DNA from: Acidilobaceae archaeon
GTDB taxonomy: Archaea > Thermoproteota > Thermoprotei_A > Sulfolobales > Acidilobaceae
Reading direction: 5' to 3'
NCBI GenBank assembly: GCA_026995555.1
Contig: JALWOJ010000139.1
Span: 18,098 to 55,558, forward strand
Length of the DNA stretch: 37,461 nt
Shown piece after piece: positions 1 through 9,860 of the stretch. The first letter of the stretch is position 1, and the number at the start of each line of letters is the position of its first letter. Made by a program: the position numbers and the translations under genes. The notes under the pieces were generated by a model, which had not been told where the DNA came from, searched no databases, and saw only the letters and a program-made list of their open reading frames with translations.

Positions 1-475
1 CTGACATCTTCGCTGCAACTTCGGAGGCTTCGTCCCTGGTTTCGGTCTCTATAAGCTCGGCACCAAGCGATCTCAAAAGCATCTTCTTGCCCCTTCCAGC
101 CCCTTTAGGGACGATGATATGTGCCTTTAGTCCAAGGTAAGTCGAGTACATAGCTACAGACAGCCCTGTATTCCCGCTTGAGTCCTCAACAACGCATCTA
201 TATCCCAACCTTTTAGCTAGCCACACACTGAGTGCTGAACCTCTGTCCTTGAAGCTACCGCTAGGGTTGAGGTACTCTAGCTTGAAAACAACTTTGCTAT
301 CTTCAAAGCTTCTCTCAACCAGCGGCGTCTTCCCTTCACCTAAAAGGGGACCCTTAGGCTTAGGTATTTCGCCCTCGAGCTCAAGAGGCCTTTTGCATTT
401 AGGACAAAAGGGTTTGTATGAGTTTTCGATTGAGTATCCACATTTTGGACAATAGAGTCTCCATCCTTCTTTCAT
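1..475 (-). CDS. Threonine synthase-like PLP enzyme, N-terminal part (runs off the window)
   Basis: Reverse-strand translation reads MKEGWRLYCPKCGYSIENSYKPFCPKCKRPLELEG...GKTPLVER...FKLEYLNPSGSFKDRGSALSVWLAKRLGYRCVVEDSSGNTGLSVAMYSTYLGLKAHIIVPKGAGKGKK. It has an N-terminal zinc ribbon, the SFKDRG PLP-lysine motif and SSGNTG. Confidence 0.85.
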   Translation of the reverse strand, partial: MKEGWRLYCPKCGYSIENSYKPFCPKCKRPLELEGEIPKPKGPLLGEGKTPLVERSFEDSKVVFKLEYLNPSGSFKDRGSALSVWLAKRLGYRCVVEDSSGNTGLSVAMYSTYLGLKAHIIVPKGAGRGKKMLLRSLGAELIETETRDEASEVAAKMS

Positions 476-547
476 TAATTATCCCTCAGGAAATTAACGA
501 GTACTTTGATTAGGACTAAAAACATTTTTGGGCTTAGCCTATGTCAG

Positions 548-814
548 TCAGCTCCCCTTCTCACTTTCCTGGAAGCTCAATACATTCTTTATCATGGCTG
601 CAAGGTGGGGAGGCTTAGTATACCATTTATCATAAGTATATTTTTTGCTCTTGTATGATAACTCTACAACATCCCCAGCATCTCTAACAGTCATAACTAT
701 TTCTGAGCCTCTTATAAGGCTGAAACTGTTCTTGCCCCTTGGCAAAACCTTTAAATTGTACTTCGGCAATATGGGTCTAATCTCCTCCAAGACCTCTTGT
801 ATGTAGTCGCTCAC
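548..814 (-). CDS. Small hypothetical protein (88 aa)
   Basis: Clean ORF MSDYIQEVLEEIRPILPKYNLKVLPRGKNSFSLIRGSEIVMTVRDAGDVVELSYKSKKYTYDKWYTKPPHLAAMIKNVLSFQESEKGS. It has protein-like amphipathic composition and no recognised family. Confidence 0.6.
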   Translation of the reverse strand: MSDYIQEVLEEIRPILPKYNLKVLPRGKNSFSLIRGSEIVMTVRDAGDVVELSYKSKKYTYDKWYTKPPHLAAMIKNVLSFQESEKGS

Positions 815-949
815 TTTATGCCACCACTTTCTCGAAACTTGGCAGGGCTTAATAAAAGTGTCTTGAACCCAAAATGAGGAACTTGCGTGGGCTTAATATT
901 TAATTTCTTTATACATAAACTAGACAATAGTGAAAAGGGTGAGTGTTTA

Positions 950-2968
950 ATGGTTTCTGTGGAAGATATAAAGACTATAACTGTTGTTGGAGCGGGCACA
1001 ATGGGCCATGGTATTGCTGAAGTTGCCGCTATGAGCGGATTTAAAGTGTATCTGGCTGATATCTCAGACGACATATTGAACAACGCTTTAGGTAAGATAA
1101 AGTGGAGCCTTAGCAAGCTAAGCGAAAAGGGACAGCTGAGAGAAAGCGTTGAAACCATTATGTCCAGAATAACACCTGTGGTCAACCTTAAAGACGGAAA
1201 CTATACAGAGGAGTTCGCTAAGGTGATCTCCCAGAGTGACTTTATCATAGAAGCTATACCGGAGAGGATAGACCTTAAGCAGCAGCTCTTCAAGTTCCTG
1301 GATCAACATGCTCCCAAGCATGCGATATTAGCCACAAACACCAGCAGCTTACCTATAAGTGAGATAGCTGCCGCGACTGGAAGACCCGAAAAGGTTGTCG
1401 GCATGCACTTCTTCAACCCTCCGCCACTCATGCCACTAGTTGAGATAATAAAAGGAGATAAGACGAGTGACGAGACCGTCAGCGTAGTTTACGATTTAGC
1501 TAAAAAGTTTGGAAAGCAACCTGTGGTTGTCAAGAAGGACGTGCCAGGCTTCATAGTGAATAGGATACTTGGCAGGTTCCTAAATGAGGCCTGCTGGATG
1601 GTCGCTAGAGGCAAGGCCAGCATAATAGAAGTTGACAGTGCTGTGAGGTACAAGTTAGGATTCCCAATGGGAGCCTTCGAGCTCGCAGACTACAGCGGTA
1701 TAGACGTGTTCTACCTGGTCTTCACAGCAATGGTGCAGAGAGGCATGAAGATGACTGGATGCCCACTCTTTAAAGAAAAGTTCGACAAGAAGGAGTATGG
1801 TATGAAGACAGGAAAAGGTTTCTATGAGTATCCTGCTCCCGGAAAGTATGTTAGACCAAATATACCTAAGGACGCTGGTGAAAAAGTAGATGTTGTAATG
1901 CTAATGGCCCCGGCTATCAATGAGGCAGCGTGGTTACTAGAAAACGACGTGGCTACCATGGATGATATTGATAAGGCTGTCATGCTTGGACTTGGCTGGC
2001 CAAAGGGAGTGTTTGAGTATGCAGATGAGTTTGGGATAGACACGGTTGTAAACGCTTTAAAGAAGCTCAAGGAGGAGACCGGTTTCGAGGAGTATGAACC
2101 GAACAAGCTTCTTGTCAAGATGGTTCAGGAGGGAAGGCTTGGCAGAAAGGCGGGAAAGGGCTTTAGGGAGTATAGGCCCGTTGAGGAGATAGCTAAGGAA
2201 ACGTTGCTCATAAGGTTGGAAAAGCCAATCGCCTGGATAATATTTAACAGACCCGACAAGCTTAACGCTATTAACGACAAGCTTCTTAAGGAGCTTAGTG
2301 AGACCTTGGATGAGCTTGAGCTAAATGACGAGATAAGAGTAGTTGTGCTGACGGGCGCAGGAAGGGCCTTTAGTGCTGGAGCTGATGTCAGCTCCTTCGT
2401 TGGGATAACGCCAATAAAGGCGGCCATATTCTCCAGAAAGTTCCAGGAGGTAAACCTCAAGATAGAGTATTATACTAAGCCCGTGATCGCGGCCCTTAAC
2501 GGATATACACTTGGAGGAGGACTAGAAATAGCTATGAGCGCAGACTTCAGGATAGCCTCTGAGACGGCTGTCCTCGGGCAGCCGGAGATAAAGCTAGGAA
2601 TAATTCCTGGAGCTGGAGGTACTCAGAGACTAGCTAGACTGATAGGTAGAAGCAAGGCTAAAGAGCTAATCTTCACCGGCGATTACATACCTGCAAGTGA
2701 AGCTCTAAAGCTTGGTCTTGTAGACAAAGTTGTTCCACCAGAGAAACTGGAGGACGAGGTCAGGTCATTCGCATTAAAGCTTGCTGAGATGCCACCTTTA
2801 GCGGTCATGCTAGCGAAGTATGCAATTAACTATGGACTGGAGACTAACATATGGGCTGGACTGGCAATAGAATCCTCTGGCTTTGGACTCTTATTTAGTA
2901 CTGAGGACATGGCTGAGGGCGTTACGGCATTTCTCGAAAAGAGGAAGCCAAAGTTTAAGGGTAAGTAA
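950..2968 (+). CDS. Bifunctional 3-hydroxyacyl-CoA dehydrogenase / enoyl-CoA hydratase (crotonyl-CoA hydratase type fusion)
   Basis: N-terminal Rossmann motif VVGAGTMGHGIAEVAAMSG, then NTSSLPISEIA and GMHFFNPPPLMPLVEI. C-terminal crotonase fold with GAGRAFSAGADVSSF, NGYTLGGGLEIAMSADFRIAS and GQPEIKLGIIPGAGGTQRL. The ORF track starts at 887, but ATG 950 (MVSVEDIKTITVVGAG), preceded by a G-rich SD-like AGGGTGAG, is the more likely start. Confidence 0.93.
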   Translation: MVSVEDIKTITVVGAGTMGHGIAEVAAMSGFKVYLADISDDILNNALGKIKWSLSKLSEKGQLRESVETIMSRITPVVNLKDGNYTEEFAKVISQSDFIIEAIPERIDLKQQLFKFLDQHAPKHAILATNTSSLPISEIAAATGRPEKVVGMHFFNPPPLMPLVEIIKGDKTSDETVSVVYDLAKKFGKQPVVVKKDVPGFIVNRILGRFLNEACWMVARGKASIIEVDSAVRYKLGFPMGAFELADYSGIDVFYLVFTAMVQRGMKMTGCPLFKEKFDKKEYGMKTGKGFYEYPAPGKYVRPNIPKDAGEKVDVVMLMAPAINEAAWLLENDVATMDDIDKAVMLGLGWPKGVFEYADEFGIDTVVNALKKLKEETGFEEYEPNKLLVKMVQEGRLGRKAGKGFREYRPVEEIAKETLLIRLEKPIAWIIFNRPDKLNAINDKLLKELSETLDELELNDEIRVVVLTGAGRAFSAGADVSSFVGITPIKAAIFSRKFQEVNLKIEYYTKPVIAALNGYTLGGGLEIAMSADFRIASETAVLGQPEIKLGIIPGAGGTQRLARLIGRSKAKELIFTGDYIPASEALKLGLVDKVVPPEKLEDEVRSFALKLAEMPPLAVMLAKYAINYGLETNIWAGLAIESSGFGLLFSTEDMAEGVTAFLEKRKPKFKGK

Positions 2969-2997
2969 ACTTTAAACCTTATTGTTAATATATCATT

Positions 2998-5502
2998 CTA
3001 ATCAAAATTGTTGATTTTTTCTAAATTCACTCCAACGCTCGATGTCTCATCCAAATTAAAGTAATGTTTTGCCATTTTTCTTATGACTTCCTTCAGTCTT
3101 GCCATAACTCTATATGAGTGCCATCCTAGCTCCTCAGCTACAGAGTCCCAACTTTTACCCTGAAGGACTTTCGAAACTAAGATCCACTCCTCCTCCTTTG
3201 AAATCTTAGGCCTCTCTTTGGGATCTTGCAACCAATACATCCTTGCCAAACTTCTTATCAGGTCCGTCGCGGCCTCATAGGTCATCGGTCCCCAGCAATA
3301 TACCCAAAGCCTGTCCTTCTGTATTTCGTCAAATTGTGGAGCCTTGGCTTTAATTATTCCCTCTGATCCCTGACTTAGTAACATTATTGCCACTTCAGTC
3401 TCTAAATCCCTATATGTGTCGTAGAGGCTATCTATTAACTTTAACTTAAATTCCTTAAGGGCTATATTTATAGCCCTCCTGGCACTCTCGCTTATAGGCT
3501 TCATAACCAGCGTTGTGAACTCTCCACTAACAGGGTTTCTATCAGGGCTTAGGTGAAGGGCTACGAACCCGTTCTTTAACCAGAACCTAAGAAGCTGTTC
3601 ATTGACTCCAAAGCCACTGCCTAACCAATCATATCCCCTTTCAATGCTCTCTTTGTAAAGGTGTTCGAGGAGCTTGCTTCCTATACCCCTGTTCTGAACC
3701 TCTGGATGGGTCGCTATTCTGACTATTCTCCAACCTTTCATTTTTCCAAACTCCTTTATTCTGGCATGTTTAAGCATTCTGTCCGGTATTATGTTGCCTG
3801 GAGTCTTTTCGCCCCTTAGAAGCTTCTCTATAACGTCGTCGTTAAGCCCGCCCTCCTCTGCAACTTGAGCAGCTGCAACGATCTTGCCCTGAGAAGTTCT
3901 CATAGCTCTGATGCGGTGATGAGGAGCATCTGCCAGCATCCCCAGGTCGTCAGGCTCATTTCTGTAGTGAGCCATAACGTATATGCCAAAAAGCTCTCTT
4001 AGCGTCTTCTCTCCCTCTTCGCTAAACAGCCATTCAGGATCCAGCTTCACATACTCAAGATTGAGGTTCTTTATGTCTTCCAGATCCTTCTCATCAAGCT
4101 CAGCAGGCTCGGCATCTAATAACAAGACGTCGAACAACCACCTCTCTATAGGATCATCTCTAGCATACCTTATTGGCTCATTCATATCGATAAGTTTGAG
4201 AATAGTGTTCTTATCCTCCTTTATTTTCTTGAGAAACCTTATGTTGAAACCTCTTCCCGCACCTTCATAGCCATGAATGGTTGCTGCAAAGACTATTCTT
4301 CTGTGAGCCCTCCATATTTTATGAAGTAGAGGAACGTGTATTCCGCTCGCCTCGTCAACCGCTACGATGTCGCCCTGGAGCTTAGGTATTGTTGCAGGCT
4401 CCCAGTATTCTAGGCTAAAGCCATTTCCTTGAATCTCAATTATCTTCCCTCCTCTCTTTATGGGCTTAGGAGAAAGGCCCAGCTTTTCAGCAGCCTTGAA
4501 GGCAAGCTCCATTAAGCTTTGAACGTTAGAAAGGCTCGGAGCCGTTACTAGTATTCGTACCCTATGCTTAACATTCTTAAGCAGGTATGCAAGTCCTATA
4601 ACCCCTATACCTACGGCACAACTCTTGCCTCTGCCTCTGTCAGCCGTTACAACTATAACCTTCTTTTTGTTTTTGGGCGGTTTATCGTAGAACCATTCAA
4701 GTTCCTTGATTACTTTGACTTGATCATTCGTTAATGCAAGCTCGTAGAGTTCTCTGGGGAACAGCCTCTGCGAAGGTATGGTTATTTCTTCCTTTGGTCT
4801 AGCACCAACCTCTAAAACATTGCTGTATATCATCTTGTTCTTATCTGAGTCATAGATGAAGATGTTGTTATGAGACATGAGCTTTCTCTTGAACCACCTT
4901 ATAAATATGTGTCTGGGTTCAGTAAATCCTTCTATTAGTAGCTTTTGTTTGAAAATGGTGAGAAAAGTATCCCATGAATCCCAAGAAGGCGTTTGAACGA
5001 CGATAAACCCTCCTCCTTCAACAACTCCTATAAGCCTTCCAACGTCATTAGGCTTTAGATCGTTGGTCAAATCGAGGACCAGGGCTTGAAAGGTCGTCCC
5101 CAAGTACTTTTCGCTCTCCTCATAGCGGGCGGTAGTTTGATGTAAAAGTGAAGCCTTTTCCTTTATTGCTCGCTTAACTATTTCCTTCCTCAACTTTGCA
5201 TCCTCAAACTCATCATGGAAGACATAGAGAAGCTCTAAGGGCCTTTTGCCAGCTATCTTTTTGTAGGCATCCTCATAGTAAAGTAGGGCTTTGGCAGTTA
5301 TTGAGCCGACCTTAACAGGATCGCTTCCAGCTACAACTAACAGAAGTCTATGTCTTGCAGGTATTGTTATCTTAAACGCTTTTTTGACCTTCTGTAGTGC
5401 CCTAAGAGCCTTGCTGGTAGCATGCCTATTGAGGTCCCTCACAACTTCAGTAGCATCTCTTATTATCTCAGCCCTGCTTCGTGCCACGTCATTAGTCACC
5501 AT
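2998..5502 (-). CDS. tmcA: tRNA(Met) elongator anticodon cytidine acetyltransferase TmcA
   Basis: 834 aa with an N-terminal DUF1726-like region, Walker A-like TADRGRGKSCAVGIG, GDIVAVDEASGI, then a GNAT region RIVRIATHPEVQNRGIGSKLLEHL, and a C-terminal tRNA-binding region. Confidence 0.9.
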   Translation of the reverse strand: MVTNDVARSRAEIIRDATEVVRDLNRHATSKALRALQKVKKAFKITIPARHRLLLVVAGSDPVKVGSITAKALLYYEDAYKKIAGKRPLELLYVFHDEFEDAKLRKEIVKRAIKEKASLLHQTTARYEESEKYLGTTFQALVLDLTNDLKPNDVGRLIGVVEGGGFIVVQTPSWDSWDTFLTIFKQKLLIEGFTEPRHIFIRWFKRKLMSHNNIFIYDSDKNKMIYSNVLEVGARPKEEITIPSQRLFPRELYELALTNDQVKVIKELEWFYDKPPKNKKKVIVVTADRGRGKSCAVGIGVIGLAYLLKNVKHRVRILVTAPSLSNVQSLMELAFKAAEKLGLSPKPIKRGGKIIEIQGNGFSLEYWEPATIPKLQGDIVAVDEASGIHVPLLHKIWRAHRRIVFAATIHGYEGAGRGFNIRFLKKIKEDKNTILKLIDMNEPIRYARDDPIERWLFDVLLLDAEPAELDEKDLEDIKNLNLEYVKLDPEWLFSEEGEKTLRELFGIYVMAHYRNEPDDLGMLADAPHHRIRAMRTSQGKIVAAAQVAEEGGLNDDVIEKLLRGEKTPGNIIPDRMLKHARIKEFGKMKGWRIVRIATHPEVQNRGIGSKLLEHLYKESIERGYDWLGSGFGVNEQLLRFWLKNGFVALHLSPDRNPVSGEFTTLVMKPISESARRAINIALKEFKLKLIDSLYDTYRDLETEVAIMLLSQGSEGIIKAKAPQFDEIQKDRLWVYCWGPMTYEAATDLIRSLARMYWLQDPKERPKISKEEEWILVSKVLQGKSWDSVAEELGWHSYRVMARLKEVIRKMAKHYFNLDETSSVGVNLEKINNFD

Positions 5503-5581
5503 GGAGCCATCGTATAAGGTACTCGGGCTGGCTCTTAATAAAGAATATCTTCTAAGCTATTATATTTTAGTTGGCATTTAG

Positions 5582-6388
5582 GTGGCAAAAACACTTCGGG
5601 GAGCAGGGGTGAAGGTTAAGGAGAACGATCACGTTTTTCTTATAGTTGAGAGCAGAGGTAGGAGAAAGGAGCATCTTTTCAAGGCTACTCGAGGCAACGT
5701 CTATTCCACAATAGCAGGGACTCTTAGAGGTGACGATTTGATAGGAGTCGAGTGGGGCTCCGTTCTAGAGCTTCAGGCTGGAAAAGTCTACGTTCTTCCT
5801 CCCACTAGATATGAAATAATGATGAGGTTATTCGAAAGAGCAGGTCAGGTCATATACCCTAAGGATCTTGGATACATAGTAGAGGTCTCCGGAATTATGC
5901 CTGGAATGACCGTTCTTGAGGCTGGAGTAGGTTCAGGGTTCTTAACGGCAACTCTTGCAATGATTGTTGGCAAAGATGGTAAGGTTATAGGGTATGATGT
6001 TAGGAAGGAAGCTATCGAATTGACTCGAAGAAATTTAGAAAGGTTAGGTTTACTGGATAGGGTAGAGCTCAGGCTTGGAGACGTAAAAGAGGGCGTTGAA
6101 GAGAGGAATATTGATGCAATATTTTTGGATATGCCCGATCCTTGGGAGGCGTTGAAGGTTCTCCATAAGAACATCAGAGGTGGGGCTCCCGCAGTCGCTT
6201 TCGTCCCAACGTTTGATCAGCTGGAGAAGATATATGTGCAGCTCGTCGATAGAGGTCTTTATATAATTCAAGAGGCTGTTGAGATACTAAGGAGGGAAAT
6301 AGAGGTAAAGCCAGGGGCTACCAGACCCTCCACCCAAATGGTCGGTCATACTGGCTATATAGTTCTTCTAAGAAAAATCATTCGGTGA
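5582..6388 (+). CDS. trmI: tRNA (adenine-58/57-N1)-methyltransferase TrmI
   Basis: PPTRYEIMMRLFERAGQVIYPKDLGYIVEVSGIMPGMTVLEAGVGSGFLTATLA...DAIFLDMPDPWEALKVLHKNIRGG is typical of archaeal TrmI. Uses a GTG start. Confidence 0.9.
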   Translation: MAKTLRGAGVKVKENDHVFLIVESRGRRKEHLFKATRGNVYSTIAGTLRGDDLIGVEWGSVLELQAGKVYVLPPTRYEIMMRLFERAGQVIYPKDLGYIVEVSGIMPGMTVLEAGVGSGFLTATLAMIVGKDGKVIGYDVRKEAIELTRRNLERLGLLDRVELRLGDVKEGVEERNIDAIFLDMPDPWEALKVLHKNIRGGAPAVAFVPTFDQLEKIYVQLVDRGLYIIQEAVEILRREIEVKPGATRPSTQMVGHTGYIVLLRKIIR

Positions 6389-7196
6389 CCTCAACATCAG
6401 TTCCTTGACTTTCCTCTTCTGCACTCTTGATCTCCTCCCTCTCCCTGAGCTCTCTCATCTTCTGTGTCGTAACGGCGAACTCATGTTCAACATCTCCTAA
6501 GGGCCCCTTAAGCCTTTCCGGAAGAGTCTCTAGAGTGTCTTCCGGTCCATAACAAATTAATCTGTCCCCTGCCCTTAAAATCAGATCTCCTTTAGGAGCT
6601 CCTATGTATATTTCTCTGTCCTTACTCTTTCTAAAAACCCCGAGGATGAGGACACCTTCTTCATCAAGTTTTAGCTCCCTTAACGATCTCCCCTCTAGCC
6701 AGCTACCTGGCCTGACTCTAAGTATGGAGATCGAATATCCCCTGCTGAGCCCCAGCACCTGTTCATAGTCGAGAACCTTAATGCTAGTCCACTTGTTTAG
6801 AGCCCATGCTATGATTCTGCTCATAATTCTATCTATGAACTTTGATCTTGAGAAGGCATAGAGGCCTGCGAGACCAACAGCTATCCATACCGTGTTCCAT
6901 AGCATTTGCCTCGAGGTCTGACCGATATACGTTAATATCAAAGAGGCCATAGCTGATGTTATCCCAGCGCTGCCGAGCAACATTAACAACCTTATTATTC
7001 TGCGTCTAACAGGATGCGAAACAACGTATTCCGATTCAGATGTTGTAAATCCTACGCCTGAAAAGGCGGACTGGGCTTGAAAGGCAGCAACTTCTCTGGA
7101 AAGGCCAGTCATTTGAAGCGCTATGGTACCTATCCTTATTATTATTATCGAGGAGAAGATGACCAATAGAAACGTTATCAGAGCCGCTGGCACCAA
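6378..7196 (-). CDS. Membrane protein with C-terminal TrkA-C (RCK_C) domain
   Basis: Several N-terminal hydrophobic segments, followed by RSLRELKLDEEGVLILGVFRKSKDREIYIGAPKGDLILRAGDRLICYGPEDTLETL, a TrkA-C signature. Confidence 0.75.
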   Translation of the reverse strand: MVPAALITFLLVIFSSIIIIRIGTIALQMTGLSREVAAFQAQSAFSGVGFTTSESEYVVSHPVRRRIIRLLMLLGSAGITSAMASLILTYIGQTSRQMLWNTVWIAVGLAGLYAFSRSKFIDRIMSRIIAWALNKWTSIKVLDYEQVLGLSRGYSISILRVRPGSWLEGRSLRELKLDEEGVLILGVFRKSKDREIYIGAPKGDLILRAGDRLICYGPEDTLETLPERLKGPLGDVEHEFAVTTQKMRELREREEIKSAEEESQGTDVEVTE

Positions 7197-7245
7197 GTTC
7201 CACAGACCCGCTTGCTTTTGGAACCTGAAACCTAATTACTATTTC

Positions 7246-8250
7246 TCAAGCTCTCCTTAGGGTCCATATTTTTAGGCTCCCCCTCTGTCTCTGTTCAACA
7301 AGTCCCTCTCTTTCAAGTTTTCTTAGATGGGCTAAGGCCTCTCCCATAGCGAAGAACCGTTCTGGGTAGGGATATTCATCCCAGGTCCTGTATCTGACCC
7401 TCCACTTTATCCTCTTCGCTATTTCATAGCCCGTCAAAGGTCCAAATCTTTTCAGTATTTCAACCACCTCATTTAGCCTATTTTCATGATGCTCTAAGAG
7501 CTCCTTAGCTCTCTTAACGGGATCCTTGATTATATCTCTATGACCTGGGTAGGCCACTTTAGGCTTTAACTCTATGATCTTCCTAAGACTGTTCATATAG
7601 TCGCCTAAAGGATCGGTCTCCCAATAGTGTATTGTCACATGAGGTGTTATCTCCAATAGCATCGTATCTCCAACAAACATTATTCCGCTCTTCTCATCCC
7701 AAAGCACTATATGTCCCGGAGTATGTCCAGGAGTCCACACTACCTTGAGGTTTAGTTCGCCTATTTTCAACGTATCACCATCATCTAAGGGAACCATTTC
7801 AACGGTATCTAAGTCTTTATATGCATCAAGAAGTTTAATAGCTGGGTGGCTTTCTCTGATCATTTTGGCCTCCTCTTTAGGCATTCCATGCTCAAGGAAA
7901 AGGCTTATTGCCGCGTCAACAAACTCATCCACTTTACCCTTGGCTATTTCCATATCGACCCTTCCTATGAACACCTTGGGATTCGAGGTCTCAGAAAGGA
8001 GGACAGTCATAGTTGAATGATCCACGTGGAAGTGTGTTAGGATCACGTTATCTATGCTACATAAGTCTTTCCCTACCTCCCTAAGTCCTTTCGCTAAACT
8101 TAGGATGCTCTTTGAGGAGAGCATACCAGAGTCTATAAGCCAAGAGTTGGCATCTTCATTTATAAGATATACGTTTACATAAGCCAACGACCTTATCGGC
8201 AGCCACACTTTCAATCTATGAATGTCAGCCAATGCTATTATCCCATTCAC
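7246..8250 (-). CDS. MBL-fold metallo-hydrolase with C-terminal winged-helix-like region
   Basis: VILTHFHVDHSTM (HxHxDH), VVWTPGHTPGHIVLWDEKSGIMFVGDTML and YPGHRDII. C-terminal GYEIAKRIKW...ALAHLRKLEREGLVEQRQRG. Confidence 0.88.
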   Translation of the reverse strand: MNGIIALADIHRLKVWLPIRSLAYVNVYLINEDANSWLIDSGMLSSKSILSLAKGLREVGKDLCSIDNVILTHFHVDHSTMTVLLSETSNPKVFIGRVDMEIAKGKVDEFVDAAISLFLEHGMPKEEAKMIRESHPAIKLLDAYKDLDTVEMVPLDDGDTLKIGELNLKVVWTPGHTPGHIVLWDEKSGIMFVGDTMLLEITPHVTIHYWETDPLGDYMNSLRKIIELKPKVAYPGHRDIIKDPVKRAKELLEHHENRLNEVVEILKRFGPLTGYEIAKRIKWRVRYRTWDEYPYPERFFAMGEALAHLRKLEREGLVEQRQRGSLKIWTLRRA

Positions 8251-8387
8251 AAGCCAAGGAGATTCTAGTATTAAAAGTTGTCATCTGATGTTTTTGAGAT
8301 TAAAAACTTATATAGTTAGCAGCTACCAACTTTTGTTATTTAAGGAAATTTAGGTGGGGATATAATTCTTTTTAAAGGTGTTTAATT

Positions 8388-9860
8388 ATGGGTCTTAGAA
8401 CTCCTGAGGAGTACATTGAAAGTTTGAGGGATGGGAGAGAAATATATTATAGGGGTGAAAGAGTTTCCGATGTAACAAGACATGAGATCCTCAGTGCGGC
8501 GATCAGACATGCATCAGATCTCTTTAAGCTACAGTTTGACCCTAGGTATAAAAACATGTTAGTTTATAATGATCCTGAATACGGAGAGATCAGCTCATTC
8601 TATAAGATCCCCAGAGGCCCTTCGGATTTAAAAGAAAGGTTCAAACTAATATATGAGACAACAAGATATGGAAGGGGCATGTTCAACATCATAAAGGCCA
8701 TAGGATCTGATGCCCTCTTTGCCCTAATGATAGTGACTAAAAGGATGGATAAGCAGCTGGGGACAGACTATTACAGAAGGGTAATGGAATATTACAAATA
8801 CGTCGTCAAAAACGACCTTGGCCTGGCCGTGGCACAGACCGACGTAAAAGGGGACAGATCTCTTAGACCTCATCAGCAACATGATCCAGATCTTTATCTA
8901 AGGATCGTGAAGACAAATGAGAAGGGAATAGTGGTTAGAGGAGCAAAGGTTCACACAACTCAGGCCATAGCCGCTAACGAGCTAATAGTTCTTCCCACAA
9001 GGGCCATGACTGAAAAGGACAAGAGCTATGCCGTTGCCTTCGCCATTCCTGTCAACACCAAGGGCTTAAAGTTAATATCAAGGCCGATGAAGGCTGTTGA
9101 GGAGGCGTTGAGAGATCCTAGCTTCGTGATGGGCAAAATGAACGTTGAGAACGAGACGCTTACAGTTTTTGATGACGTATTTGTGCCCTGGGAAAGGGTC
9201 TTCATGGCCGGGGAGTGGCAGTTCGCAGGATCCTTGGCAGTAACGTTTCCCATATTTCATAGATTTACTGCCATATCCTATAGGGCGGCAATGGCAGACC
9301 TTCTCCTAGGCATTGCAAAGTTGCTGGCAGAGTATAACGGTGTTGACAACAAGTCTCACATAAGGAGGGACATTGTTGAGGTCATAAAATATAAGGAGCT
9401 CTTAATTTCAACAGCTTTGGCTTCGAGCGATCTGTGTATGATAGATGAACTCACAAAAATAGCCATACCAAACATAATAATAACTAACGTCGGAAAGCTG
9501 CTTGCAAATGAAGGATATCTGGATGTGGTAAAGCGTGTGATAGACGTTGCTGGAGGTCTTGCTGCAACAGCTCCAAGCCTAAAGGACTTTGAAAGCCCGG
9601 AGATTTCTCACTATTTAGAAAAGTACTTGGTTGGAAAGAAGGGAGTTAATGCCAAGGATAGAGTTGCTCTCTTCAACTTACTGAGAAGCCTGATATCATC
9701 GTTTGGAGCTCTCTTCGGCGTCGCGATGATGCATGCAGAAGGTTCTATAGAGGCCAGCGTTATAGAGCTCTACAGATCGTACAATTATAACTCAAGCAAA
9801 GAATTGGCCCTCTATGCGGCTGGGATCAAGGATAGTATTAAACTATTTGACAAATCGTAA
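8388..9860 (+). CDS. 4-hydroxybutyryl-CoA dehydratase / 4-hydroxyphenylacetate 3-hydroxylase (HpaB) family flavoprotein, cysteine-poor
   Basis: Family motifs LRTPEEYIESLRDGREIYYRGERV, AQTDVKGDRSLRPHQQHDPDLYLRIVKTNEKGIVVRGAKVHTTQA, VFDDVFVPWERVFMAGEW and FHRFTAISYRAAMADLLLG. Confidence 0.88.
   Translation: MGLRTPEEYIESLRDGREIYYRGERVSDVTRHEILSAAIRHASDLFKLQFDPRYKNMLVYNDPEYGEISSFYKIPRGPSDLKERFKLIYETTRYGRGMFNIIKAIGSDALFALMIVTKRMDKQLGTDYYRRVMEYYKYVVKNDLGLAVAQTDVKGDRSLRPHQQHDPDLYLRIVKTNEKGIVVRGAKVHTTQAIAANELIVLPTRAMTEKDKSYAVAFAIPVNTKGLKLISRPMKAVEEALRDPSFVMGKMNVENETLTVFDDVFVPWERVFMAGEWQFAGSLAVTFPIFHRFTAISYRAAMADLLLGIAKLLAEYNGVDNKSHIRRDIVEVIKYKELLISTALASSDLCMIDELTKIAIPNIIITNVGKLLANEGYLDVVKRVIDVAGGLAATAPSLKDFESPEISHYLEKYLVGKKGVNAKDRVALFNLLRSLISSFGALFGVAMMHAEGSIEASVIELYRSYNYNSSKELALYAAGIKDSIKLFDKS

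Noticed and set aside
249-455. 68-aa plus-strand ORF
   Set aside because: Antisense to the clear threonine synthase reading frame. Ser/Leu-rich mirror-frame composition.
811-1185. Minus-strand ORF of 124 aa, and the 1118-1321, 1822-2118 and 2125-2460 minus ORFs
   Set aside because: Antisense to the strongly supported dehydrogenase/crotonase fusion. Low-complexity S/L/I composition typical of shadow frames.
3983-4270. Plus-strand ORFs inside TmcA (3983-4270; 5291-5581)
   Set aside because: Shadow frames of TmcA with S/L-rich composition and no motifs.
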